From NCBI GenBank assembly GCA_028866335.1, contig JAGWIL010000011.1:1-20070 (forward strand): a stretch of DNA of 20,070 bases. Reading direction: 5' to 3'. The stretch is from Rhodospirillales bacterium (GTDB taxonomy: Bacteria; Pseudomonadota; Alphaproteobacteria; Acetobacterales; Acetobacteraceae). Below, piece by piece: positions 7,100 to 13,613 of this stretch. A program made the translations under genes and the position numbers. Each line of letters begins with the position of its first letter. Positions within the stretch are counted from its first letter, which is position 1. The notes under the pieces were generated by a model, which saw only the letters and a list, made by a program, of their open reading frames with translations, was not told the origin of the DNA and ran no database searches.

Positions 7100-7128
7100 T
7101 TGCCTTAATTTATAACTTACATTATATA
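7100..7128 (+). promoter_or_regulatory. Promoter of the peroxiredoxin-repressor operon
   Basis: TTGCCT (7100-7105) and TATATA (7123-7128) are separated by exactly 17 bases, with a predicted start near 7135. The -10 sits inside the 17-bp palindrome, consistent with repression. Confidence 0.5.
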
Positions 7129-7133
7129 TGTAA
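7117..7133. promoter_or_regulatory. Perfect 17-bp palindrome, candidate BigR/SqrR-like operator
   Basis: TTACAT-TATAT-ATGTAA lies in the divergent intergenic region. On the plus strand it covers a -10 (TATATA, 7123-7128); on the minus strand it contains TATAAT (7121-7126). A repressor bound here would block both promoters. The BigR/SqrR-like ArsR-family gene in the plus-strand operon is the obvious ligand, since such repressors bind AT-rich palindromes at their own divergent promoters. Confidence 0.7.
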
Positions 7134-7141
7134 CTATTAAA

Positions 7142-7160
7142 CGCCCTTGCGTCAAGGGCG
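7142..7160. repeat. GC-rich perfect hairpin in the peroxiredoxin leader
   Basis: CGCCCTTG-CGT-CAAGGGCG forms an eight-base stem with a three-base loop right after the AT-rich operator. In the plus-strand transcript it would sit close to the 5' end and could stabilise the mRNA; on the minus strand it includes TTGACG, a possible -35. Confidence 0.5.
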
Positions 7161-7188
7161 CAATTGCGGAAGCTGGACCGAAAGACCC

Positions 7189-7833
7189 ATGATGGACATG
7201 CCGATTCCCCAATCTTCTGAAATGCCACGACCCTTGCGGATCGGCGATCTCGCGCCGGATTTTCAGGCCCGCACCACCCAAGGGGAGGTGAAGCTCTCTG
7301 GCTTCCAGCGGCGTTGGCTGTTGTTTTTCTCGCACCCGGCGGATTTTACCCCGGTTTGCACCACGGAGTTCGTGGCCTTCGCCCGCGCGGCGGACCGCTT
7401 CGCGGCGCTGGATTGCGCGTTGCTGGGGCTTTCGGTTGATAGCCTCTACGCCCATCTGGCCTGGCTCCGCGCCATCCAGGAGGCATACGGGGTCACCATT
7501 CCCTTTCCGCTGATCGAAGACCCGAGCATGGCCATCGCCAGGGCTTACGGCATGATCGATGAAACCTCGCCCGACAGCACCACCGTGCGGGCGAGTTACG
7601 TGATCGACCCGCGCGGCGTGGTGCGCGCCATAAGCTGGTATCCGCATAATATCGGCCGCTCGGTTGAGGAGATGCTGCGCCTGGTGGCGGCCTTGCGCGC
7701 GGCGGAAGAAACCGGCGGGTTGGTGCCGGAAGGCTGGCAGCCAGGTGCACCGCTGCTGGCGCCGCCGCCAATTGTTGTGGGGGAGCTGGCGGATGGTGCC
7801 GATTGGTTTTGCCGCCCTGCGGGTGCGCCATAA
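7189..7833 (+). CDS. Prx6-type (AhpC/TSA) peroxiredoxin
   Basis: 214 residues from the ATG at 7189; ATGs at 7192 and 7198 are alternatives because no strong ribosome site singles one out. A TTG start at 7147 is rejected since it lies only about 12 bases from the predicted transcript start, inside a hairpin. FSHPADFTPVCTTE carries the peroxidatic cysteine (C57), and the histidine just before it belongs to the Prx6 subfamily motif. The C-terminal DWFCR (C208) resembles the resolving-cysteine tail of archaeal-type Prx6. The enzyme reduces hydrogen peroxide or organic hydroperoxides in the cytoplasm; in this setting it could also act on persulfides. Its stop TAA overlaps the ATG of the repressor gene (TAATG), so the two are co-expressed under the shared divergent promoter. 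Confidence 0.85.
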   Translation: MMDMPIPQSSEMPRPLRIGDLAPDFQARTTQGEVKLSGFQRRWLLFFSHPADFTPVCTTEFVAFARAADRFAALDCALLGLSVDSLYAHLAWLRAIQEAYGVTIPFPLIEDPSMAIARAYGMIDETSPDSTTVRASYVIDPRGVVRAISWYPHNIGRSVEEMLRLVAALRAAEETGGLVPEGWQPGAPLLAPPPIVVGELADGADWFCRPAGAP

Positions 7834-8216
7834 TGGGCCTGTTTCATGACCGGGCGCTGGCGGAAACAGCGGTGGAAACCTTAAAGGTTTACGCCCAGCC
7901 GCAGCGCCTGATGATCCTCTCCTGCCTGCTGGAAGGCGAGCGGATTGTGAGCGACATTGATGCTGCAACCAGGATTGGCCAGCCAACGCTCAGCCAGCAA
8001 CTGGCCGAATTGCGGCGCAAAAACCTTGTCCGTACGCGCCGCCAGGGAACGCAGATTTTTTATGCGCTGGCGGATGAGAAAGTGGAATTATGCGTGCGCT
8101 GCATGGAGGCCCTTCTGGGCGGGGGCGAAATGCCCGAGGCCGTTTCGCAAAACACACAAACCACCCAGCCAACGCCCGTGGGAGCCGCGGCTTTTGCGCG
8201 CGTGTTAACGCGGTAG
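7833..8216 (+). CDS. BigR/SqrR-like ArsR-family sulfide/persulfide-sensing repressor
   Basis: 127 residues from the ATG at 7833, which overlaps the previous stop. It shows the winged helix-turn-helix pattern VYAQPQRLMILSCLLEGE, then IGQPTLSQQLAELRRKNLVRTRRQGTQIFYALA, very close to BigR and SqrR. BigR/SqrR repress sulfide-oxidation genes and let go of DNA when two cysteines form a di- or tetrasulfide bond. The first cysteine is present (C31, SCLLEGE). The second is not where I recall it in BigR; instead a CVRC pair (C87, C90) occurs earlier in the last helix. It has an extra C-terminal tail of about 30 residues, rich in T, Q and P, not seen in BigR. It presumably controls both its own operon and the divergent dioxygenase operon. 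Confidence 0.85.
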   Translation: MGLFHDRALAETAVETLKVYAQPQRLMILSCLLEGERIVSDIDAATRIGQPTLSQQLAELRRKNLVRTRRQGTQIFYALADEKVELCVRCMEALLGGGEMPEAVSQNTQTTQPTPVGAAAFARVLTR

Positions 8217-8217
8217 G

Positions 8218-8231
8218 GCGGCTTCAGCCGC
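8218..8231 (+). terminator. Weak stem-loop after the repressor gene
   Basis: GCGGC-TTCA-GCCGC starts two bases after the repressor stop codon. There is no real U-tract, so termination would be inefficient. It lies in the 69 bp between convergent genes. Confidence 0.4.
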
Positions 8232-8285
8232 AAGCGCAATTTGTGAATAGGTGCAGGGCGACCGTGGCAAAGAACCCACGCGGTT

Positions 8286-9653
8286 TCAGCACTCGATGAA
8301 ATTAGCCGCCAACCCACCCAGCGAGGTTTCCTTGTATTTGGTGTTCATGTCGGCACCTGTCTGGCGCATGGTGGCGATCACCTGGTCGAGCGAGACGATG
8401 TGCGAGCCATCGCCGCGCCGGGCGAGAGAGGCGGCGCTGATCGCCTTGATGGCGCCAAAGGCATTGCGCTCGATGCAGGGTATCTGCACCAGCCCGCCAA
8501 TGGGGTCGCAGGTCATGCCGAGGTGATGCTCCATGGCGATTTCGGCGGCGTTTTCGATCTGGGCATTGGAAGCGCCGCGCGCTGCCGCCAACCCCGCCGC
8601 GGCCATTGAGGCAGCCACGCCGACCTCACCCTGGCAGCCAACTTCGGCTCCCGAGATCGAGGCATTGGTTTTAAACAAGCCGCCAATCGCCGTGGCGGTG
8701 AAGATGAAATTGCGCATACCCTCATGCGAGGCACCGGGGCACATCTCGTTGTAATAGCGCAGCACCGCCGGGATAACCCCGGCTGCGCCATTGGTGGGTG
8801 CGGTGACAACGCGGCCACCGGCGGCGTTCTCCTCGTTAACGGCCATCGCGAACAGGCTGACCCAATCCATTTTTTCATGCGGGGCAAGGTCGTTGCGGCT
8901 GGTATCGGCCTCCAGCCGCTTGCGCAGGGCGCGGGCGCGGCGGGGGACTTTGAGCGCGCCGGGGAGCACGCCTTCTCCCTGCAGCCCGCGATCGATCGCC
9001 GCCATCATGACGGTGATGATCCTGTCGACATGCGCCAGCACCTCGGCGGCGGGGCGCAGCGCCACCTCGTTGGCGCGCACGATTTGGGCGATGGTGAGGC
9101 CGGTTTCCTGGCCTATCGACAGCAGCGCGACGGCGTTGGCGAACGGATATGGCACCTGCGTGGTGATGGTGCCAAGACCGGCGGGTTCATCTTCGCGGGT
9201 GACGAAGCCCCCGCCGATCGAGCACCAACGCTCGGCGGCGACCAGCTCTCCGGCGGCATTAAACGCCTCGAACGCCAAAGTGTTGGGGTGCCGGGGCGGG
9301 GCGGTGTCCCGGTCGAACACAATGTCGTCGGCAGGCACGAAAGCGATATTTCTGTCTTCCAGGTTGATGACGCCGCGCGCGGTGATATCTGCCACCAGCG
9401 TGTCGGCATGGTCGGGGTCAATTGTATCCGGCAATTCACCCGCCAGGCCCAGAATCACGGCTTTGTCGGTGGCGTGGCCTTTACCTGTCCATGCCAGGGA
9501 GCCGAACAACGTGACCCGCAGCCGGGTGACGCGGGCAAGCTGCCCGGCTTGCTTCAGCCCAGATGTGAAGGAATGGGCCGCGCGCATCGGCCCAATCGTG
9601 TGCGAGGATGAAGGGCCAATGCCAATCTTGAACAGGTCAAAAACGCTGATCAT
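8286..9653 (-). CDS. sdaA: L-serine dehydratase, single-chain iron-sulfur type
   Basis: 455 residues, usual full length for the one-polypeptide bacterial enzyme that deaminates L-serine to pyruvate and ammonia. The N terminus (SVFDLFKIGIGPSSSHTIGPMRAA) is the conserved substrate-loop region. Cysteines C340 (GAEVGCQGEVG), C382 (MTCDPIGG) and C393 (IPCIERN) are the three cluster ligands, and the chain ends in cysteine (NFIEC, C455). Their spacing agrees with the Legionella enzyme, whose C-terminal cysteine is the fourth 4Fe-4S ligand in the resting state. The ATG at 9653 has only a modest GGA six bases upstream. It stands alone: convergent with the repressor gene and divergent from the response regulator, with no threonine/serine operon partner. 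Confidence 0.95.
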   Translation of the reverse strand: MISVFDLFKIGIGPSSSHTIGPMRAAHSFTSGLKQAGQLARVTRLRVTLFGSLAWTGKGHATDKAVILGLAGELPDTIDPDHADTLVADITARGVINLEDRNIAFVPADDIVFDRDTAPPRHPNTLAFEAFNAAGELVAAERWCSIGGGFVTREDEPAGLGTITTQVPYPFANAVALLSIGQETGLTIAQIVRANEVALRPAAEVLAHVDRIITVMMAAIDRGLQGEGVLPGALKVPRRARALRKRLEADTSRNDLAPHEKMDWVSLFAMAVNEENAAGGRVVTAPTNGAAGVIPAVLRYYNEMCPGASHEGMRNFIFTATAIGGLFKTNASISGAEVGCQGEVGVAASMAAAGLAAARGASNAQIENAAEIAMEHHLGMTCDPIGGLVQIPCIERNAFGAIKAISAASLARRGDGSHIVSLDQVIATMRQTGADMNTKYKETSLGGLAANFIEC

Positions 9654-9839
9654 GGATAATCCATATATTCACGGCCAAACGTGGCGAGCATATTCCAAGC
9701 ATATGGCGGGAAAGAACGCCAGACCCCCCTATGGAAGCCCCACCAGGCGCCCGGTACTGGCTGCGCGGCAAAATCCGGGCGCATTTTCCTTACTGATTTC
9801 TGGATGTACGATCATGTGACACCTCATGAAGATTGAACA
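9654..9839. other. Divergent intergenic region between sdaA and the response regulator
   Basis: 186 bp without a credible gene. It must hold the promoters of both neighbours, but I could not pick a clear -35/-10 pair for either. A short inverted repeat TCATG-N8-CATGA (9812-9829) lies just upstream of the regulator start; it does not match the two boxes found downstream in the same cluster. Confidence 0.4.
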
Positions 9840-10511
9840 ATGCAGCTGCTCCTGGCCGAAGATGAGCAAAAGACGATCGACTACCTCACCAAGGGATTGC
9901 GTGAAGATGGCCACGCTGTGGATGCTGTGGGCAACGGCGCGGATGCACTGGCCTTGGCTTTGGCGGGGGAGTTTGACGCCATCATTCTGGATGTGATGTT
10001 GCCGGAGCTGGACGGCTGGGAGGTGCTGAAACGCCTGCGCGCTGCCGGGCGGGCCACGCCGGTGCTGTTTCTGACCGCGCGTGACCATGTGGAAGACCGG
10101 GTGCGCGGGTTTGATCTCGGCGCCAATGACTACCTCATCAAACCCTTTGCCTTTGCCGAACTGCTGGCCCGGCTGCGGAATCTGGCGCGGCTGCCTAAGG
10201 TAGCGCCTGGCTCCAGCCTGATAACGGTAGGGGATTTGGAAATAGACACATTACGTCACCGCGTCGCCCGCGCCGGGCAGGGGCTGCAGCTAACGTCCAA
10301 GGAATACGCGCTGTTGCTGCTATTGGCGCGGAACCAAGGGCGGGTGCTATCGCGCACCCTCATCGCCGAAGCGATCTGGGGCCTGTTTCACGACCAGCAG
10401 GCCAATGCGGTGGATGCGCTGGTGCGCCGCCTGCGCGCCAAGCTGGACACGCCATTTGCAACCGCCCTGCTGCACACAATCCGCGGCACCGGCTATGTGC
10501 TGGACCTATGA
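9840..10511 (+). CDS. OmpR-family response regulator, CusR/CopR-like
   Basis: 223 residues. The receiver domain (1-115) has acidic residues E7 and D8, phospho-acceptor D51 (ILDVMLPELDGWEVL), T79 and K101 (YLIKPF). The C-terminal half is an OmpR/PhoB winged helix (LTSKEYALLLLLARNQGRVLSR, and RRLRAKLD followed by IRGTGYVL). The overall sequence is of the heavy-metal/oxidative-stress subgroup (CusR, CopR, IrlR). It overlaps the sensor kinase gene by four bases (10508-10511, ATGA). Downstream are two near-identical sites that look like CusR boxes, in front of cytochrome b561 and the RND genes, which this regulator probably binds. The actual stimulus, metal or reactive oxidant, cannot be told from the sequence. 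Confidence 0.9.
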   Translation: MQLLLAEDEQKTIDYLTKGLREDGHAVDAVGNGADALALALAGEFDAIILDVMLPELDGWEVLKRLRAAGRATPVLFLTARDHVEDRVRGFDLGANDYLIKPFAFAELLARLRNLARLPKVAPGSSLITVGDLEIDTLRHRVARAGQGLQLTSKEYALLLLLARNQGRVLSRTLIAEAIWGLFHDQQANAVDALVRRLRAKLDTPFATALLHTIRGTGYVLDL

Positions 10512-11914
10512 AACTTCCCTCGTTCCGCCCGGCCTCCATCAGCGGGCGTCTCGCCTTGCTTTACACGCTGGGGGCGCTGCTGGCGGTGGGGCTGTTCGCG
10601 CTGCTGGCCAATTGGAAGCTGGAAGCGAATTTCACCGCCGCGCATCGGGAGTTTCTACAGGCCAAGGCGGCGGAGTTGCAGGATGATCTGAGCGACGGCG
10701 ATGGCACGCCCGGCGCTCTGATCAAGGAAATTTTGCAAGAGACCGATGGTGTCCGGTTGCGTGCCTATGAGGCGCGGGTGCTGGTGGCGGGAAAGCAGGC
10801 AGGTGAGACGCCGGGCATGGGCGCTTTACTGCCCGAACCTCTTTTCCCGGCCACGCATGGCACGCAGAATTTGCCGCTTATTCCCTACCAAACCGGCAAT
10901 GCCTCCTGGCTGCTCACCAGCCTGCCCTTGCAAGGCAAGCAGGATGTGGTTTTGCAAATCGGGCTGGATATTACGCGCGACAACGCGCTGCTGACGGATT
11001 TTCACCGCGCTCTGGCGGTATTTTTTCTGCTGATGGTGCCGCTATTGCTGGGGGCCGGGCGGTTGGCCGCCGCGCACGCGCTGGCACCGCTGGCGCGCAT
11101 CGCCAAGGTGGCGCAGAGCATCACCCCCGCGCAGCTTTCCCGCCGTATTCCGCTGGACCCGCCCTGGCCGCCTGAACTGACCGGGCTGGTGCAGGTTTTC
11201 AACCAGATGCTGGATAATCTCGACTCCAGCTTCGAACGTCTCTCCCGTTTTTCGGCGGATATCGCGCATGAGCTGCGGACCCCGCTTTCCACCCTCACGG
11301 GCAGCCTGGAAGTCTGCCTTACCCGCCCGCGCGGCGAGGCGGAATACCGCGCCGCCATCGCCTCCGCGCTGGAGGATGGCCAGCGGTTGACTGGGCTGAT
11401 TGAGAACCTGCTGTTTCTGGCACGGGTGGAAAACCCCAGCCACGCGCTGCGCCAGGAGCGTTGCGAGGCTGCCGAGATTTGCGCCTGGGTGGTGGCGCAA
11501 TACGAGGCGCAATCTCGGCCCAAGGGGCTGCGCCTCCATGTTGAAGGGGCTGCGGCGCTTTATGCGGATACGCTGTTGCTGCGTCAGGGGGTGGGGAATG
11601 TGCTGGCCAACGCGGTGCGCCATGCGCCGCCTGGTTCGGAGATTGTGCTGGCCATCTCTGGCAGCGCGGCAGGCGGCGTGGAAATCGCGGTCTCGGACCA
11701 TGGACCGGGCATTGCACCAGAGCATCTTCCGCGTCTGTTCGACCGTTTCTATCAGACCGACCCGGCACGGGGCCATAAGGCAGCCCAGGGCTCGGGGCTG
11801 GGGCTCTCCATCGTGCGCACGATTATGGAGCTGCATGGTGGCCGGGCGGCGATTGAAAGCGCGCCGGGGCAAGGTACGCGGGTGAGCTTGTATTTTCCGC
11901 CCATCGCGGCATGA
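10508..11914 (+). CDS. Heavy-metal-type sensor histidine kinase (CusS-like)
   Basis: 468 residues. Two membrane helices (about 15-35 and 168-188) bracket a periplasmic domain of roughly 130 residues. A HAMP region follows, with LAPLARIAKVAQSITPAQLSRRI. The phospho-acceptor is H254 in ADIAHELRTPL; the ATPase part shows the N box (GNVLANAVRHAPP), DHGPGIAPEHLPRLFDRFY and GSGLGLSIV. Architecture and length match the CusS/IrlS heavy-metal sensor family. The periplasmic domain has no obvious cluster of His, Met or Cys for copper binding, so the sensed signal is open. It overlaps the regulator gene by four bases. A CusR-like box starts at its stop codon, so the next gene probably has its own regulated promoter. 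Confidence 0.9.
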   Translation: MKLPSFRPASISGRLALLYTLGALLAVGLFALLANWKLEANFTAAHREFLQAKAAELQDDLSDGDGTPGALIKEILQETDGVRLRAYEARVLVAGKQAGETPGMGALLPEPLFPATHGTQNLPLIPYQTGNASWLLTSLPLQGKQDVVLQIGLDITRDNALLTDFHRALAVFFLLMVPLLLGAGRLAAAHALAPLARIAKVAQSITPAQLSRRIPLDPPWPPELTGLVQVFNQMLDNLDSSFERLSRFSADIAHELRTPLSTLTGSLEVCLTRPRGEAEYRAAIASALEDGQRLTGLIENLLFLARVENPSHALRQERCEAAEICAWVVAQYEAQSRPKGLRLHVEGAAALYADTLLLRQGVGNVLANAVRHAPPGSEIVLAISGSAAGGVEIAVSDHGPGIAPEHLPRLFDRFYQTDPARGHKAAQGSGLGLSIVRTIMELHGGRAAIESAPGQGTRVSLYFPPIAA

Positions 11915-11932
11915 AAATGACAAAACGATCAT
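11914..11932. promoter_or_regulatory. CusR-like box upstream of cytochrome b561
   Basis: AAAATGACAAAACGATCAT is an imperfect inverted repeat (ATGA...TCAT) with the spacing of the enterobacterial CusR box (AAAATGACAA-N2-TTGTCATTTT). It starts on the last base of the kinase stop codon, and the similarity with the second box continues to an AATAGC that may be the -10. Confidence 0.65.
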
Positions 11933-12008
11933 CAAAATAGCATTTTTAAGCCCTATTGGCGCAGGTATGGCTGATGAATGAGCGTTGTGGCTTAAGGATT
12001 ACTCTACG

Positions 12009-12578
12009 ATGAAAACCGAAACTCCTCCTGCGGCGCAAGACGCCCTGTGCTATGACCAGATGACGGTCGCATTGCATTGGCTCACGGCAGGTCTAGTCAT
12101 TCTGCAATTTGGGCTCGCCGAATTATGGGGGTTTTTCCCTCGGCCAGCACATCGTTTAATGGTGCTGGGACATATGTCTTTTGGCCTGGTGCTGGCGGCG
12201 GTGTTCGCCACGCGAATTATCTGGCGCTTGCCTGGCCATCGGGCCCATTTCAACGATGGCCTTGATTTATCGGCGCGGCTGGCGCGGCTGATGCACCGCG
12301 CGCTTTATGGGCTGCTGGCGGTGGAGATTATCCTCGGCGTGGCAACGCGTTGGACCGATAACCACCCGCTCAGTTTTTTTGGTCTGCTCATCGCCTCACC
12401 TTTCGGAACATTCTCCAAGGCAACGGGGTATGCCGTGGACCAGATCCACGACATCATCGCCTGGACGATCATTGTTTTGGCCGGCGCACATGCCGCCGTC
12501 GCGCTGCTGCATCACTTTGTTTTGCGCGACGGGGTGCTGCGGCGCATGGCCTTCCGGTTCGGCAAAACCGAAGGCTGA
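12009..12578 (+). CDS. Cytochrome b561 (YodB/CybB-like), integral membrane
   Basis: 189 residues from the ATG at 12009, which has AAGGA (11994-11998) at a suitable distance; an upstream in-frame TTG at 11985 overlaps that site and is rejected. Four membrane segments with histidines in the places expected for two b haems: VALHWLTAGLVIL, VLGHMSFGLVL, LMHRALYGLLAVEII and QIHDIIAWTIIVLAGAHAA. Bacterial b561 proteins move electrons from the quinone pool to periplasmic acceptors or oxidise membrane superoxide. The gene lies between the sensor kinase and the RND operon with a regulator box on each side, so it is probably part of the same stress response. The electron acceptor is unknown. Confidence 0.88.
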   Translation: MKTETPPAAQDALCYDQMTVALHWLTAGLVILQFGLAELWGFFPRPAHRLMVLGHMSFGLVLAAVFATRIIWRLPGHRAHFNDGLDLSARLARLMHRALYGLLAVEIILGVATRWTDNHPLSFFGLLIASPFGTFSKATGYAVDQIHDIIAWTIIVLAGAHAAVALLHHFVLRDGVLRRMAFRFGKTEG

Positions 12579-12596
12579 AAATGATAAAATTATCAT
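12578..12596. promoter_or_regulatory. CusR-like box upstream of the RND operon
   Basis: AAAATGATAAAATTATCAT contains a perfect inverted repeat ATGATAA-AA-TTATCAT (12581-12596) and aligns with the box at 11914. Like that one it begins on the last base of the previous stop codon, and it is followed by ATATAGC, a likely -10. Across 28 bases the two sites share 23 positions. Confidence 0.7.
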
Positions 12597-12641
12597 CGAT
12601 ATAGCGCCGTTCTGCCCGGCGAGGGCGCGTATCAGGGCAGG

Positions 12642-13610
12642 ATGATTCGACAGCTAAGATATGCGTTACCGTTTGGGCTCATTCTGGCGCTTACCGCGCA
12701 GGCTCCGGCCGGGTGGGTCACGGTTGAAGCCACACAACAAGCCCCCGTTCTCTCCGGCTTTGCTTCCGTGCAGCCGGGTACTCCCGTTACCATCACCGCC
12801 CTGCAAGCGGGTATACTTATGGGCCTTTCCGTGGTGCCGGGTGAAAGCGTGCAGCCAGGGCAGACCATAGGGCAGCTCGGCGGGCCGCAAATCGCGGCGG
12901 CACTGGCCACGGCGCAAGGGGCGAGTAACGCCGCCAATGCCAGCCTGGCGGCGGAACGAGGCAAGTTTGCGGATCATCTCTCCACCAAAGCCGCCGTGGC
13001 GCAGGCCGAAGCGGCAGCAAATGCCGCGCGGGCGGAGCTCGCGGCGTTGCGCGCGGCCACCAGCCTGCAAAGCCCGGTGGCCGGGCAGGTGCAAAGCCTT
13101 AGCGCGGGGCCTGGGGCTTCGCTCCAGCCGGGCCAGCCCGTGGCGGTCGTGCAACCGGCTGCCGGAACCTGGGTGAAGGCCGTGTTCTATGGCCCACAGG
13201 CAGCCACGCTTTCTCCCGGCACGGCGGCGCGGTTCAATCCCGCTGATGGCCAGCCCGCCATGCCCGTCACGCTGCGCGGTGTGCAGGGCGTTCAGGCCGA
13301 TGGCGGGGTGGTGCTGGCTTTCTCGGGCACGGGTTTGCTGCCGGGTAAAGCCGGCACGCTCAGTCTCTCTCTGCCGCCCCACGCGGTGATGATGGTGCCT
13401 AGCGAGGCGCTGGTGCTGGATGATGGGCGCTGGTGGGTGATGCTGCATGACACGAAGGGCGACCACGCAATGCAGGTGGTGCCGGGTGAAGCCGACGGCG
13501 CGCAAACGCCCATTCTCTCCGGCCTTGCCGCCGGGGATCAGGTGATCGTGCAAGATGCGGCGCTGCTCTACCATCGCGGCATCGCCGCTCAATATCAGCC
13601 GCCGAATTAA
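12642..13610 (+). CDS. RND efflux periplasmic adaptor (HlyD/AcrA family)
   Basis: 322 residues. A signal peptide (FGLILALTAQAPA) leads into the beta-barrel/lipoyl start FASVQPGTPVTITALQAGILMGLSVVPGESVQPGQTIGQLG. A short helical hairpin rich in alanine (about 85-140) follows, then the second lipoyl half (SPVAGQVQSLSAGPGASLQPGQPV) and a membrane-proximal region ending GDQVIVQDAALLYHRG. It is shorter than AcrA, as in many metal or small-molecule adaptors. It bridges the RND pump to an outer-membrane channel in the periplasm. The pump gene starts three bases downstream. No TolC-like gene is in the window. A CusR-like box and a likely -10 lie just upstream, suggesting control by the adjacent two-component system. 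Confidence 0.87.
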   Translation: MIRQLRYALPFGLILALTAQAPAGWVTVEATQQAPVLSGFASVQPGTPVTITALQAGILMGLSVVPGESVQPGQTIGQLGGPQIAAALATAQGASNAANASLAAERGKFADHLSTKAAVAQAEAAANAARAELAALRAATSLQSPVAGQVQSLSAGPGASLQPGQPVAVVQPAAGTWVKAVFYGPQAATLSPGTAARFNPADGQPAMPVTLRGVQGVQADGGVVLAFSGTGLLPGKAGTLSLSLPPHAVMMVPSEALVLDDGRWWVMLHDTKGDHAMQVVPGEADGAQTPILSGLAAGDQVIVQDAALLYHRGIAAQYQPPN

Positions 13611-13613
13611 GCC

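Noticed and set aside
7117..7986. Minus-strand open frame of 289 codons opposite peroxiredoxin and repressor
   Set aside because: It covers two recognisable plus-strand genes and the promoter palindrome, and its sequence has no family features.
8263..8280. CGTGG-N8-CCACG hairpin as sdaA terminator
   Set aside because: Only a five-base stem with no U-tract; too weak to call.
8724..9611. Plus-strand open frame of 295 codons opposite sdaA
   Set aside because: The opposite strand is a full-length L-serine dehydratase with all cluster cysteines; the plus frame is its shadow.
9812..9829. Inverted repeat TCATG-N8-CATGA ahead of the response regulator as an autoregulatory box
   Set aside because: Arms are only five bases and do not match the two CusR-like boxes downstream; likely chance.
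11985..12008. TTG start for cytochrome b561
   Set aside because: A good AAGGA site falls inside this extension and is well placed for the ATG at 12009.
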